Shown here one piece after another: positions 1 through 5,544 of a stretch of DNA of 5,762 nt (position 1 is its first letter; the number at the start of each line of letters is the position of its first letter). A model generated the notes under the pieces. That model ran no database searches. It had not been told where the DNA came from and saw only the letters and a program-made list of their open reading frames with translations. The stretch lies in contig JAITKH010000302.1 of NCBI GenBank assembly GCA_031278535.1, forward strand, positions 1-5,762, written 5' to 3'. This stretch comes from Planctomycetota bacterium (GTDB lineage: Bacteria; Planctomycetota; SZUA-567). The position numbers were made by a program, and so were the translations under genes.

Positions 1-2
1 GG

Positions 3-806
3 CGGCGAGTGGCGGTTGGCGATCACGGCATCATCGAATTCCGCCCGTCCGGCAACACCGTCCGGCTTTCGGCGGATCGCCGGCGCGATCCTCGCCGTTT
101 TGCGGTGGCCAAGGACAGCGACGGAAAAATTCTTACAGCTCCGGAAATGGAAATCCGGGAAGGCGAAGGTTTTACCCGTTCCTCCGGCCCGGGAGAACTG
201 CAATTGCCGGGCGATCCCAGCGGCGAAGGATTGTCCAAATCGGCCACCCGAGTAATTTATGGCGAAAAGGGACAAATGGTTTACAATGAACTGGGTTTGA
301 ACATCCGCGTTTACGACAATGTCAGAGTGGTTCAGGCCGGTTTCGGGGACAGTTGGGCCATGCCCAGTCTTGACGGACGGTGCGATCGCCTGGACATCAT
401 TCTGCTGGAACCGGCGATGGGGGATATGCGCGGGGGGGAAACCCTTTCCAAGGTGAACCGCATGGACGCCACCGGCAACGTTCTCATTCGCACGTATGCC
501 GATCCCCCGCCTGAAAACCTGAATATCGACTGGCTGTCCCGTCCCGGGATTACCTTTTTTGTACGGGGCGATCAGGGCGTCTACCTGGTTCGAGAAGGCC
601 GCATTGAAGTTTCATGTCCGCCAGGAAGGCGGGCCCAGCTCCTGCTGAACATGGTGGACGACGGGGGCGGAATGCCGAGGCGCCAGCGCATGAAGGCGGA
701 CAGGTTCATCCTCGATGCCAATTCCCGCCCGCGGCGTTGGACGTCCGACGGCCAGCTTGAAAGCAACGCCATGGCCTATGGGGAGGCTTTCGAATTCCTT
801 GATTGA
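3..806 (+). CDS. OstA/LptA-like beta-jellyroll protein, 5' end outside window (partial)
   Basis: The reading frame is open from the first complete codon at position 3 to the TGA at 804-806, so the true start probably lies upstream; the GTG at 9 has no convincing ribosome binding site and no signal peptide follows it. The visible product is strand-rich, has no membrane segment, and carries a recurring pattern: G-D-H-G-I-I followed by R-x-x-G-x-x-V-x-L-S near the beginning, and G-D-Q-G-V-Y followed by R-E-G-R-I-E-V-S at about residues 187-202 (counting from position 9). It also contains A-T-G-N-V-L-I-R and, near the end, M-K-A-D-R-F-I-L-D. Such short strand repeats with 'GD.G.y', 'GnV.i' and 'kADr...D' signatures are typical of OstA/LptA/LptC jellyroll modules, which carry lipopolysaccharide across the periplasm. 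The assignment rests on pattern resemblance only, and the protein may instead be a divergent paralogue. The 3' end overlaps the TPR gene, which suggests translational coupling. Confidence 0.5.
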   Translation, partial: RRVAVGDHGIIEFRPSGNTVRLSADRRRDPRRFAVAKDSDGKILTAPEMEIREGEGFTRSSGPGELQLPGDPSGEGLSKSATRVIYGEKGQMVYNELGLNIRVYDNVRVVQAGFGDSWAMPSLDGRCDRLDIILLEPAMGDMRGGETLSKVNRMDATGNVLIRTYADPPPENLNIDWLSRPGITFFVRGDQGVYLVREGRIEVSCPPGRRAQLLLNMVDDGGGMPRRQRMKADRFILDANSRPRRWTSDGQLESNAMAYGEAFEFLD

Positions 807-1545
807 CGCGCTTCCGGAAAAAGAAGACGTTCCTCCCCTTGAAGCCGCAGCCAGGTTCCTGGCCGAAGGAAATGTTGACGCCGCTCTCGGCGTTGTGTTC
901 GCCGCCTGGTCCGATCGGCCGGAGGATACGGATCTGGCGATTTCCTATGCCACGCTCCTGGCCAGAGCCGATCGGGAACGGGAGGCAGAGGATCTCTTTT
1001 CCAGTTTGGCCGACGAATCGCCTGGAGACAGCCGCGTTTGGAACAACTGGGGTTATCTCCTGCTTACCCGGGGCGAGGCGGACCTGGCTCTCGTAAAACT
1101 GAATCGGGCATTGGAACTCTCGCCCGGCGATTTCGAGGCCACTGTCAACGCCGGCATCGCCCTGGATCGCCTTGACAGGCTTGACGAGGCCATCGATCAC
1201 TATCAACAGGCCGTCACGCTGAACCCCGGTTCGTCGGTGGTGTTCAACAACCTGGGAGCGTCCTTATGGCGAGCGGGAAGGATTGCCGAAGCGCGGGAAG
1301 CCTTCAGGCAGGCATTGGCATTGAACCCTCGCGATCCCGGCGCCGCCAACAACATGGGCGTACTGAAAATGGCATCCGGCGAATATGACGATGCGGAAGG
1401 TTTTTTCCGCCAGGCGTTGAAGACCGAGCCGGAAGGAGGAGCTGCCAAGCGCAATTTGGCAGAAGTACGGCGCCGGAAACGAAAATCCGGGACCATTTCC
1501 GAAAGCGGGAAGAAATGTCAGGAAAAGCCACCTTCCTTGTTTTGA
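778..1545 (+). CDS. Tetratricopeptide repeat (TPR) protein
   Basis: This is a 255-residue protein made almost entirely of TPR helix pairs. Repeats lie at about residues 53-84, 85-118, 119-152, 153-186 and 187-220, with a degenerate one at about 20-51. The consensus positions are clear: W-G-Y-L-L, A-L-x-L-x-P, N-N-L-G, A-x-x-x-F-x-Q-A-L-x-L-N-P and N-N-M-G. The last 30 residues form a basic tail (R-R-R-K-R-K) without repeats. TPRs are protein-binding scaffolds, so no enzymatic role is implied. No signal peptide or membrane segment is visible, so it is either cytoplasmic or its true start is misjudged. Start choice is uncertain: ATG 778 lies inside the upstream gene (29-base overlap) and lacks a good Shine-Dalgarno; ATG 715 would add 21 residues, and TTG 799 follows GGGGAGG at 780-786 at a long spacing. 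The 3' end overlaps the next gene by 31 bases, placing it in the middle of a coupled three-gene unit. Confidence 0.9.
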   Translation: MGRLSNSLIDALPEKEDVPPLEAAARFLAEGNVDAALGVVFAAWSDRPEDTDLAISYATLLARADREREAEDLFSSLADESPGDSRVWNNWGYLLLTRGEADLALVKLNRALELSPGDFEATVNAGIALDRLDRLDEAIDHYQQAVTLNPGSSVVFNNLGASLWRAGRIAEAREAFRQALALNPRDPGAANNMGVLKMASGEYDDAEGFFRQALKTEPEGGAAKRNLAEVRRRKRKSGTISESGKKCQEKPPSLF

Positions 1546-2489
1546 TATTGTTTTTCGCCGTTGCGACGGCCGACGCGGCCATGACAAACCTTTTCCGGAG
1601 GCGATCCGCCGGCGACGGAATGTTTCCCCGCACCGGAGACGTTCCCAATCTTGTTCTGACATCACGGAGAATCCTCACGTACAGCGGCGACAAATTTGCC
1701 GAACTTTACGGCGCCGCCGGCAATCGTTACATCCAATACGGCCTGATCAACATGATGGTGGCGGAATACGAATTCGGCGGAAAAGGAAGAAAAATCTCAA
1801 TCGAACTGGCAACTATGGAATCGCCCACCGCTACCGCCGGCCTCTTCCATCATCATCGGGGGAACATTCTCTCCGGCACGGGCACTCCGGTGGATCTGGG
1901 AGCCGAGGGAGTACTGGACAAGGGGCGCGGCAACCGCAACCTGTACTTCTATCGCGGCCGCATTTTCGCCAAAGTGATTTACAGCGGCCCGGAACCGGTA
2001 CCCGACCTTCTGCCAATCGGCCGTTTCGTGGATTCCCGTCTTCCGGCCGGGAACGACGCCAAACCGGCCGGATTCGACTACATTGACATTCCCGGCGTCA
2101 ACCGGGACACCATTTCTCTTACTCCGGGATTCACTTTCAACATCTCTTTCCTGCCGCCGGCGGTGTGCGCCAGCGCTCCCGGCGGAGGCAGCGTCGCCTC
2201 CGACCTGTACATCATCACCCAGAAAAATCGCAAGGAGGCCGAGTCGCTCTGCAACGATTATTTTTCCTATCTCAAGCTGTATGCCGATTATTTCGAGGAT
2301 TATCGCCGCGACAACAGGCGTTTCGTCAAGGCGGTGGATCCGAACCAGGGACGGGTTGTCTTCACCTCGCACGAAAACGTCATGATCATAGCCGCCCGTC
2401 CGGACGGCTATGAAAAAGGCGAAGCCCTCATCGATGCCGTGAAGGCGAAAATCGATTCGCTGAATCCGTCCGGAAAAAGGAAACGCTGA
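1515..2489 (+). CDS. Exported DUF6599-family protein
   Basis: This 324-residue protein starts with a clear Sec signal peptide: a short basic start, a hydrophobic core at residues 7-17 (F-L-V-L-I-L-F-F-A-V-A) and an A-D-A-A cleavage region around residue 21. The mature part matches what I know of DUF6599: an E-L-Y-G-A-A-G-N-R-Y-I-Q-Y-G segment (63-76) like the family's 'Y-I-N-G-G-A-E-L-Y-x-x-Y-G', then V-A-E-Y-E-F (82-87), a M-E-S-P-T-A-T-A-G-L-F block (101-111), and F-Y-R-G-R-I-F-A-K-V (145-154). There is no lipobox and no second membrane segment, so it should be a soluble periplasmic or secreted protein. The biochemical function of DUF6599 is unknown. ATG 1515 is preceded by GGGA at 1507-1510 and lies within the 3' end of the TPR gene, which supports translational coupling. 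The C-terminus is basic (G-K-R-K-R). The family call is from remembered motifs. Confidence 0.75.
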   Translation: MSGKATFLVLILFFAVATADAAMTNLFRRRSAGDGMFPRTGDVPNLVLTSRRILTYSGDKFAELYGAAGNRYIQYGLINMMVAEYEFGGKGRKISIELATMESPTATAGLFHHHRGNILSGTGTPVDLGAEGVLDKGRGNRNLYFYRGRIFAKVIYSGPEPVPDLLPIGRFVDSRLPAGNDAKPAGFDYIDIPGVNRDTISLTPGFTFNISFLPPAVCASAPGGGSVASDLYIITQKNRKEAESLCNDYFSYLKLYADYFEDYRRDNRRFVKAVDPNQGRVVFTSHENVMIIAARPDGYEKGEALIDAVKAKIDSLNPSGKRKR

Positions 2490-2494
2490 ATCAT

Positions 2495-2503
2495 TGATAT
2501 ACT
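2495..2503 (+). promoter_or_regulatory. Possible extended -10 promoter element for the TIGR04076-type gene
   Basis: TGATATACT fits the extended -10 pattern TGn-TATAAT with one mismatch. It lies in the short A+T-rich gap just after the DUF6599 stop codon. No -35 match is seen at the normal spacing, which extended -10 promoters can tolerate. It would start a transcript with a leader of roughly 75-80 bases before ATG 2589. The match is short and could be chance. Confidence 0.25.
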
Positions 2504-2518
2504 GTGCGTCATTTGAAA

Positions 2519-2548
2519 TTGTGAATCCTTTTTGGGGAATTTTCACAA
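2519..2548. repeat. Short inverted repeat TTGTGAA / TTCACAA
   Basis: The perfect 7-base arms lie at 2519-2525 and 2542-2548, with 16 bases between them. They sit between the possible -10 element and the TIGR04076-type start codon, where an operator or leader structure could lie. The spacing is too wide for a CRP-type site. A hairpin would be weak and has no T-run, so it is not a terminator. Confidence 0.3.
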
Positions 2549-2588
2549 AGCATAGACAGACGGAAAAACTCAACGGAGCAAAAAATCA

Positions 2589-2912
2589 ATGCGGCACAAA
2601 TGCAAAATTACTGTTTTGCGCAGAGAATATTTTTCTGACCTCGTTGATCAATATTTGGCCGACCCGAAATCTGGCAAGTGCCCCTATTTTCAAGATGGAC
2701 AGGTATTTATCGTTGAATCTCAAGATTTTTTCAGAATGCTGAACGGCCAGTTCTGTTCAGAGGCGTGGGACTGCATCAGCCGATATGTATACGCCGCGCT
2801 CCAGGGCGGTTCCATTATGAGCGGCTGGACGAAGGACGAAAAAATGATGATAGCTTGTTGTAATGACGGAACACGACCTGTAATTTTCAAGCTCGAACGC
2901 ATTGACGAATAA
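2589..2912 (+). CDS. TIGR04076 family small cysteine-containing protein
   Basis: This 107-residue cytoplasmic protein has no signal peptide or membrane segment. It shows the full set of marks I associate with TIGR04076: a K-I-T-V-L strand (6-10), an E-Y-F-S-D-L...Y-L-A-D-P helix (13-26), C-P-Y-F-Q-D-G-Q-V-F-I-V (31-42), F-C-S-E-A-W-D-C-I (55-63), G-G-S-I-M-S-G-W (73-80), and the C-terminal A-C-C-N-D-G-T-R-P-V-I-F-K-L-E-R signature (89-104). Cys5, 31, 56, 62, 90 and 91 could serve metal or redox chemistry, but the function of the family is unknown. The length is slightly above its usual size of about 90 residues. GGAG at 2575-2578 lies 10 bases before ATG 2589, an acceptable ribosome binding site. 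The gene and its flanks are visibly richer in A+T than the genes on either side, and it overlaps neither, so it may have been acquired separately and be transcribed alone. Confidence 0.85.
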   Translation: MRHKCKITVLRREYFSDLVDQYLADPKSGKCPYFQDGQVFIVESQDFFRMLNGQFCSEAWDCISRYVYAALQGGSIMSGWTKDEKMMIACCNDGTRPVIFKLERIDE

Positions 2913-2948
2913 ATCATTTTTGATCCGCTTGTCGGTGAAATGGTGAAC

Positions 2949-2953
2949 AAGGA
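2949..2953 (+). promoter_or_regulatory. Ribosome binding site fixing the DUF2271 start at 2961
   Basis: AAGGA lies 7 bases before ATG 2961, and translation from there gives an immediate signal peptide. The in-frame ATG at 2940 would add seven polar residues in front of the signal peptide, so 2961 is preferred. Confidence 0.6.
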
Positions 2954-2960
2954 CAACAAC

Positions 2961-3533
2961 ATGAGACTGTGCTCAGGTACCATTGGCATCATTCTCGTAT
3001 CGCTCTTCGCCCGGCCATCTTTTGCCGGCGACGCCGCACCGTCCCCGGGGCGACTGGAAGTATCCTTCGATTTCCAGGAATCGAAAAGCATGGCGAGCAA
3101 TCAGTTCGCGATTTGGGTCGCCGATGCCGACGACGTGGTTGTCAAAACCCTCGCCGTCACCGACTTCACCGGCCGCCGCCGGGGCTGGGAATTCCGGGAA
3201 AACTCTCTTCCGCTCTGGGTGAAAAGCGCCGAGGTCGAAACGCTTGCGAAAGAGAGCGTCGACGCTGTTTCCCGGGCCACGCCGCCATCGGGAGAAGTAC
3301 GCGTCGTTTGGGACTGCCGCGACCAGAACGGCAATCCCGTCCCCCCCGGCGACTACAAGATTTTCGTCGAATGCAGCGTCAGGGATGAAAGCCGCCTGAT
3401 CTACCTGGCCGAGATTGAGGTAGGCGGCAATCCTGCCGAAAAGAAGCCTGAGCCGATTCGCCGCGGTTACTTTTCCGCCGGGATATTGCGAACCCCCATG
3501 ATTTCCGGGCTTACGATCAAATATCTCCCTTGA
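2961..3533 (+). CDS. Exported DUF2271 domain protein
   Basis: From ATG 2961 the product has 190 residues. It begins with a Sec signal peptide (hydrophobic core at about residues 8-17, cleavage likely after S-F-A at 20-22). The mature part matches DUF2271: L-E-V-S-F-D-F-Q at 32-39, M-A-S-N-Q-F-A-I-W-V at 44-53, V-K-T-L-A-V-T-D-F-T at 61-70, S-L-P-L-W-V-K at 82-88, V-D-A-V-S-R-A-T-P at 100-108, then a FlgD-like Ig strand region, V-V-W-D-C-R-D-Q-N-G-N-P-V-P-P-G-D-Y-K at 115-133. It should be a small periplasmic beta-sandwich protein. In other genomes, as far as I recall, such proteins are often encoded beside PepSY or FMN-transfer (ApbE-type) proteins, but none is visible here. The stop codon is 37 bases before the dehydratase-like gene, so cotranscription is likely. 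The precise role of the family is unknown. Confidence 0.85.
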   Translation: MRLCSGTIGIILVSLFARPSFAGDAAPSPGRLEVSFDFQESKSMASNQFAIWVADADDVVVKTLAVTDFTGRRRGWEFRENSLPLWVKSAEVETLAKESVDAVSRATPPSGEVRVVWDCRDQNGNPVPPGDYKIFVECSVRDESRLIYLAEIEVGGNPAEKKPEPIRRGYFSAGILRTPMISGLTIKYLP

Positions 3534-3538
3534 GCCCC

Positions 3539-3555
3539 GATCACCTGTCGTGATC
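3539..3555 (+). other. Perfect hairpin in the intergenic gap before the dehydratase-like gene
   Basis: GATCAC (3539-3544) and GTGATC (3550-3555) form a perfect 6-base stem around the loop CTGTC. It begins 5 bases after the DUF2271 stop codon and ends 2 bases before the next ribosome binding site. No T-run follows, so it is not a classical terminator. It could affect mRNA processing or access to the ribosome binding site, or be chance. Confidence 0.4.
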
Positions 3556-3557
3556 CG

Positions 3558-3564
3558 AAAGGAG
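3558..3564 (+). promoter_or_regulatory. Strong ribosome binding site fixing the dehydratase-like start at 3571
   Basis: AAAGGAG lies 6 bases before ATG 3571. The frame stays open back to GTG 3550, but that start would place this site inside the gene and add seven residues before the family's usual beginning (M-K-I-T-G-V-E). ATG 3571 is therefore preferred. Confidence 0.8.
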
Positions 3565-3570
3565 AAACCC

Positions 3571-4683
3571 ATGAAAATAACCGGCGTTGAATCAATCGCC
3601 CTTTCCTACATCCCGGAAAATCCCCCCATCGACGGCCTTTCCGGCATTGCCTCCCGCGACGTTTTCCTGGTCCGGGTATTGACCGACGCCGGCGTGACCG
3701 GCCTGGGAGAAGGCTTTGCCCTGGGTTCGCTCCGCTCCCTGGCGGCAACGGTCGAGGAGACGCTTGCGCCGCTTATCCTTGGGCATGACCCCAGGGATAT
3801 TTCCCGGTTATGGGATCGGATGTACCATTTTACCTTCCGCTATGGCCGCCGCGGCCTGGTTCTTCCCGGCATCAGCGCCCTCGACATGGCCTTGTGGGAC
3901 ATTCTCGGCAAAGTCGCCGGTTTGCCGGTGTACAAACTGGGCGGCGGCTGCCGCGACGCCGTCCCCGCCTACGCCAGCGGAGGGTACTATTTTGCCGACA
4001 AGGGGATGGATCGACTGCTTGCCGAAGCCAACGGCTATCGCGAGCGCGGTTTTTCCCGCATGAAGATGAAAATCGGCGGCGCCTCCCGGGATGAGGACGT
4101 CCGGCGTATCGGTGAGGTCAGGCGAACGCTGGGAGAGAAAATGGAACTGGCGGTGGACGCGAACAACGCTTACGATTTCAATCAAGCCCTGACGATCGGG
4201 CGCTTCCTGGACGATGTGGGGATCGCCTTTTTCGAAGAGCCGATCTCAAGCGATCATCCCGACGCCAGCGCCGAACTGGCCCGCTCCCTCGACACGCCGG
4301 TGGCAGGCTACGAAACCGAAGTCACCTCGTTCGGCATGCGCGAATTCATCGTCCACCGCGCCGTTGACATTGTCCAGGCCGACGCCATCTGGTCAGGCGG
4401 CATAACCGATTGCCTGCGGACGTCCGCCCTTGCCCGGGCCTGGGGCATGGAGGTCATCCCGCATTTTTCGGCCGCCGCCGTATCGCTCGCGGCCAATCTG
4501 CACTGGGCCGCCATGGTTCCGAACTGTTCCTGGATTGAACTCACCCAGGACGCCAATCCGCTGCGGGATGAATTGGCCAGGGAGCCGATCCGTTGTGAAA
4601 AAGGCCGCCTGCTCCTTCCGGACCGCCCGGGACTCGGCGTGGAACTGGATGACAATGTCGTGAAAAAATATCGCGTCCGCTGA
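3571..4683 (+). CDS. Enolase-superfamily enzyme, mandelate racemase subgroup (probable acid-sugar dehydratase)
   Basis: The 370-residue length is usual for the family. The N-terminal capping domain (about 1-125) includes the region of the substrate-capping '20s loop' at about 14-28. The barrel carries every expected catalytic element: K165-M-K167 on the second strand (by family rule, K167 as base), metal ligands D196 (V-D-A-N), E222/E223 (F-F-E-E-P) and E248 (G-Y-E), the D271-H298 dyad (Q-A-D-A-I-W...I-P-H-F-S) and E323 (W-I-E-L). A K-x-K motif together with a His-Asp dyad places it in the mandelate racemase subgroup rather than the muconate-lactonizing one. Such Mg2+-dependent cytoplasmic enzymes remove a proton next to a carboxylate, and most are dehydratases of sugar acids such as fuconate, galactarate or gluconate. 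The substrate cannot be assigned here: no sugar-catabolic gene is adjacent. The downstream lipoprotein gene begins 18 bases after the stop. A racemase or epimerase role is also possible. Confidence 0.9.
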   Translation: MKITGVESIALSYIPENPPIDGLSGIASRDVFLVRVLTDAGVTGLGEGFALGSLRSLAATVEETLAPLILGHDPRDISRLWDRMYHFTFRYGRRGLVLPGISALDMALWDILGKVAGLPVYKLGGGCRDAVPAYASGGYYFADKGMDRLLAEANGYRERGFSRMKMKIGGASRDEDVRRIGEVRRTLGEKMELAVDANNAYDFNQALTIGRFLDDVGIAFFEEPISSDHPDASAELARSLDTPVAGYETEVTSFGMREFIVHRAVDIVQADAIWSGGITDCLRTSALARAWGMEVIPHFSAAAVSLAANLHWAAMVPNCSWIELTQDANPLRDELAREPIRCEKGRLLLPDRPGLGVELDDNVVKKYRVR

Positions 4684-4701
4684 CATTCGCCTGGAGAAAC
4701 C

Positions 4702-5148
4702 ATGTTCTTAATCAGATGCCGTCCGTTGTTGCCCGCCGTGCTGTTTCTGTCGCTCCTCTCCTGTACGCGCCTCGCAGCCGCCGATTGCGGAGAAACCGTC
4801 GCTTCCGAAGACCTGATTCACCGGCGTTTTGTCCTGTCCAGCCTGGATGGCGAACCCATACGGACGGCAACCGGCCCGCTCACCGTCGAATTTCTTGAAA
4901 ATTTCATGGTTTCAGGCCAGGCCTGCAATGCTTTCAGGGGTCAGGGTGAATTACGGAACGGGATTCTTACCGTTTCCAACATGATCATGACCAGAAGATT
5001 CTGCCTGGACGAAACGCTGAATCGCCTGGACGCGATAATCGGCCAATTGTTTGCCGGCGGCGCCGAAATCGATCTCGAAGGAAACCGGCTTGTCCTTTCC
5101 GGAGACGGCCATCGCCTGGAATACTACGGCGACGACTGGAAACGATGA
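4702..5148 (+). CDS. META/HslJ-like domain lipoprotein
   Basis: This 148-residue protein has an N-terminal export signal: R5/R7, a hydrophobic stretch at 9-19 and a lipobox-like L-L-S-C ending at Cys21. Leu at -2 is less usual, and a signal peptidase I site (L-A-A-A) follows at 24-27, so it may be either a lipoprotein or a soluble periplasmic protein. The rest fits a META domain: R-F-V-L-S-S-L-D-G-E-P (42-52) as the 'W-x-L-x-x-x-x-G' start, V-E-F (62-64), V-S-G-Q-A-C-N-A-F-R-G (70-80), a short loop, then M-I-M-T-R-R-F-C (94-101), the 'ma-T-r-m-x-C' motif, and a final hydrophobic strand pair. Cys75 and Cys101 are at the two positions where HslJ-type proteins have cysteines. E. coli HslJ is linked to novobiocin resistance and heat shock; no such role can be inferred here. 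GGAG at 4693-4696 lies 5 bases before ATG 4702, and the gene follows the dehydratase-like gene by 18 bases. Confidence 0.85.
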   Translation: MFLIRCRPLLPAVLFLSLLSCTRLAAADCGETVASEDLIHRRFVLSSLDGEPIRTATGPLTVEFLENFMVSGQACNAFRGQGELRNGILTVSNMIMTRRFCLDETLNRLDAIIGQLFAGGAEIDLEGNRLVLSGDGHRLEYYGDDWKR

Positions 5149-5165
5149 GGAAACCAGGGACAATC

Positions 5166-5243
5166 ATGCGATTATCCATTGGTATCGGCATTGGGATCCG
5201 GAAAAAAGTGGAAGTGAAATGGAATAGAAAGGCGAAAGAATAA
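5166..5243 (+). CDS. Possible 25-residue ORF with an IGIGIGI segment (doubtful)
   Basis: AGGGA at 5156-5160 lies 5 bases before ATG 5166. The frame encodes 25 residues: a start rich in Ile/Gly alternation (I-G-I-G-I-G-I at 5-11) and a basic tail (R-K-K...K-W-N-R-K-A-K-E), ending at TAA 5241-5243. It follows the META stop by 17 bases. The Ile-Gly alternation comes directly from an underlying 6-base DNA repeat, so I think a chance reading of a repeat remnant is more likely than a real peptide. No family is recognised. Confidence 0.15.
   Translation: MRLSIGIGIGIRKKVEVKWNRKAKE
5179..5198. repeat. Short degenerate GGNATY hexanucleotide tandem repeat
   Basis: About three copies of a 6-base unit (ATTGGT-ATCGGC-ATTGGG-ATC, unit GGNATY) run in phase. 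Imperfect 6-base repeats of this kind, readable as alternating two-residue peptides, occur dispersed between genes in some environmental bacteria. Here only a small remnant is present. Confidence 0.4.
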
Positions 5244-5343
5244 AATCGGCGGAATCTGGGAAGGAAGGCCGGCCGTAACTCTTCGCCACGCACACCGGAA
5301 CGGGAGGCTGCATCTCCGGGCTACAACCTGAATTCCGCCGATT
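5244..5343. repeat. 100-base segment bounded by a perfect 12-base inverted repeat
   Basis: AATCGGCGGAAT at 5244-5255 is the exact reverse complement of ATTCCGCCGATT at 5332-5343, with 76 bases between. The interior holds GGCCGGCC (5268-5275) and a small GGAG/CTCC stem (5303-5306 with 5314-5317). It could be a non-autonomous repeat element or a structured RNA. No flanking target duplication is evident. Confidence 0.45.
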
Positions 5344-5463
5344 CCCGTTCGCCATACCTCATACATGCGCCCATCGCAAATTATACCGCCCGCGATCTGA
5401 AATTATGATTTTCGCCCAGAGGAGAGCGTTTTCACAATTCCAGCCCGCGAAGAGTCTTAACGA

Positions 5464-5524
5464 CTACCGGCTAAAGCCGGTAGGTTATGATTGCGACTGA
5501 AGTCGCAGTTCCGGCTAAAGCCGG
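5464..5524. repeat. Cluster of three REP-like hairpins next to the transposase 3' end
   Basis: Three perfect small hairpins occur in 61 bases. CTACCGGC-TAAA-GCCGGTAG at 5464-5483 has an 8-base stem. TGCGAC-TGAA-GTCGCA at 5492-5507 has a 6-base stem. CCGGC-TAAA-GCCGG at 5511-5524 has a 5-base stem. All share a T(A/G)AA loop. A fourth, decayed unit (GTCGCGGCTAAAGC) follows at 5531-5544 up to the transposase stop codon. On the minus strand they lie immediately downstream of tnpA, where IS200/IS605 elements have their right-end hairpin and where REP arrays accompany REP-associated transposases. No T-run marks a terminator. Confidence 0.75.
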
Positions 5525-5544
5525 CTGGAAGTCGCGGCTAAAGC

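Larger units (their letters stand above)
5149..5463. other. Intergenic region without a conventional gene, containing degenerate repeats
   Basis: I find no convincing conventional gene on either strand between the META gene and the hairpin cluster. The open frames here lack family features. On the + strand only a 25-codon frame begins with a usable ribosome binding site. The region contains a degenerate GGNATY hexanucleotide tract, a 12-base inverted repeat and the 8-base palindrome GGCCGGCC at 5268-5275. About 5370-5410 is locally A+T-rich with no recognisable promoter-gene pairing. Confidence 0.6.

Noticed and set aside
1797..2573. 258-codon open frame on the minus strand across the DUF6599 gene
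   Set aside because: It lies antisense to a gene with a clear signal peptide and family motifs, shows no domain of its own, and is explained by G+C-rich codon structure of the opposite strand.
2494..2742. 82-codon + strand frame overlapping the TIGR04076-type gene start
   Set aside because: It overlaps the well-supported TIGR04076-type frame, has no ribosome binding site and no recognisable motif.
3341..3347. Run of seven C bases in the DUF2271 gene as a frameshift site
   Set aside because: The frame stays open and matches the family on both sides, so no frameshift is needed.
2973..3572. 199-codon minus-strand frame opposite the DUF2271 gene
   Set aside because: It is the antisense shadow of a gene with signal peptide, ribosome binding site and family motifs.
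4985..5293. Minus-strand frame running from the META gene through the GGNATY repeat
   Set aside because: It reads antisense through the META gene's conserved end and through the repeat, with low-complexity F/R/P/I content and no motif.
5404..5409. TATGAT, a good -10-like hexamer
   Set aside because: No -35-like sequence is found at normal spacing and no + strand gene follows; the nearest gene downstream is on the minus strand.
5464..5540. CRISPR array
   Set aside because: The repeated units are short palindromes with no constant-length unique spacers, so they are hairpin repeats rather than CRISPR repeats.
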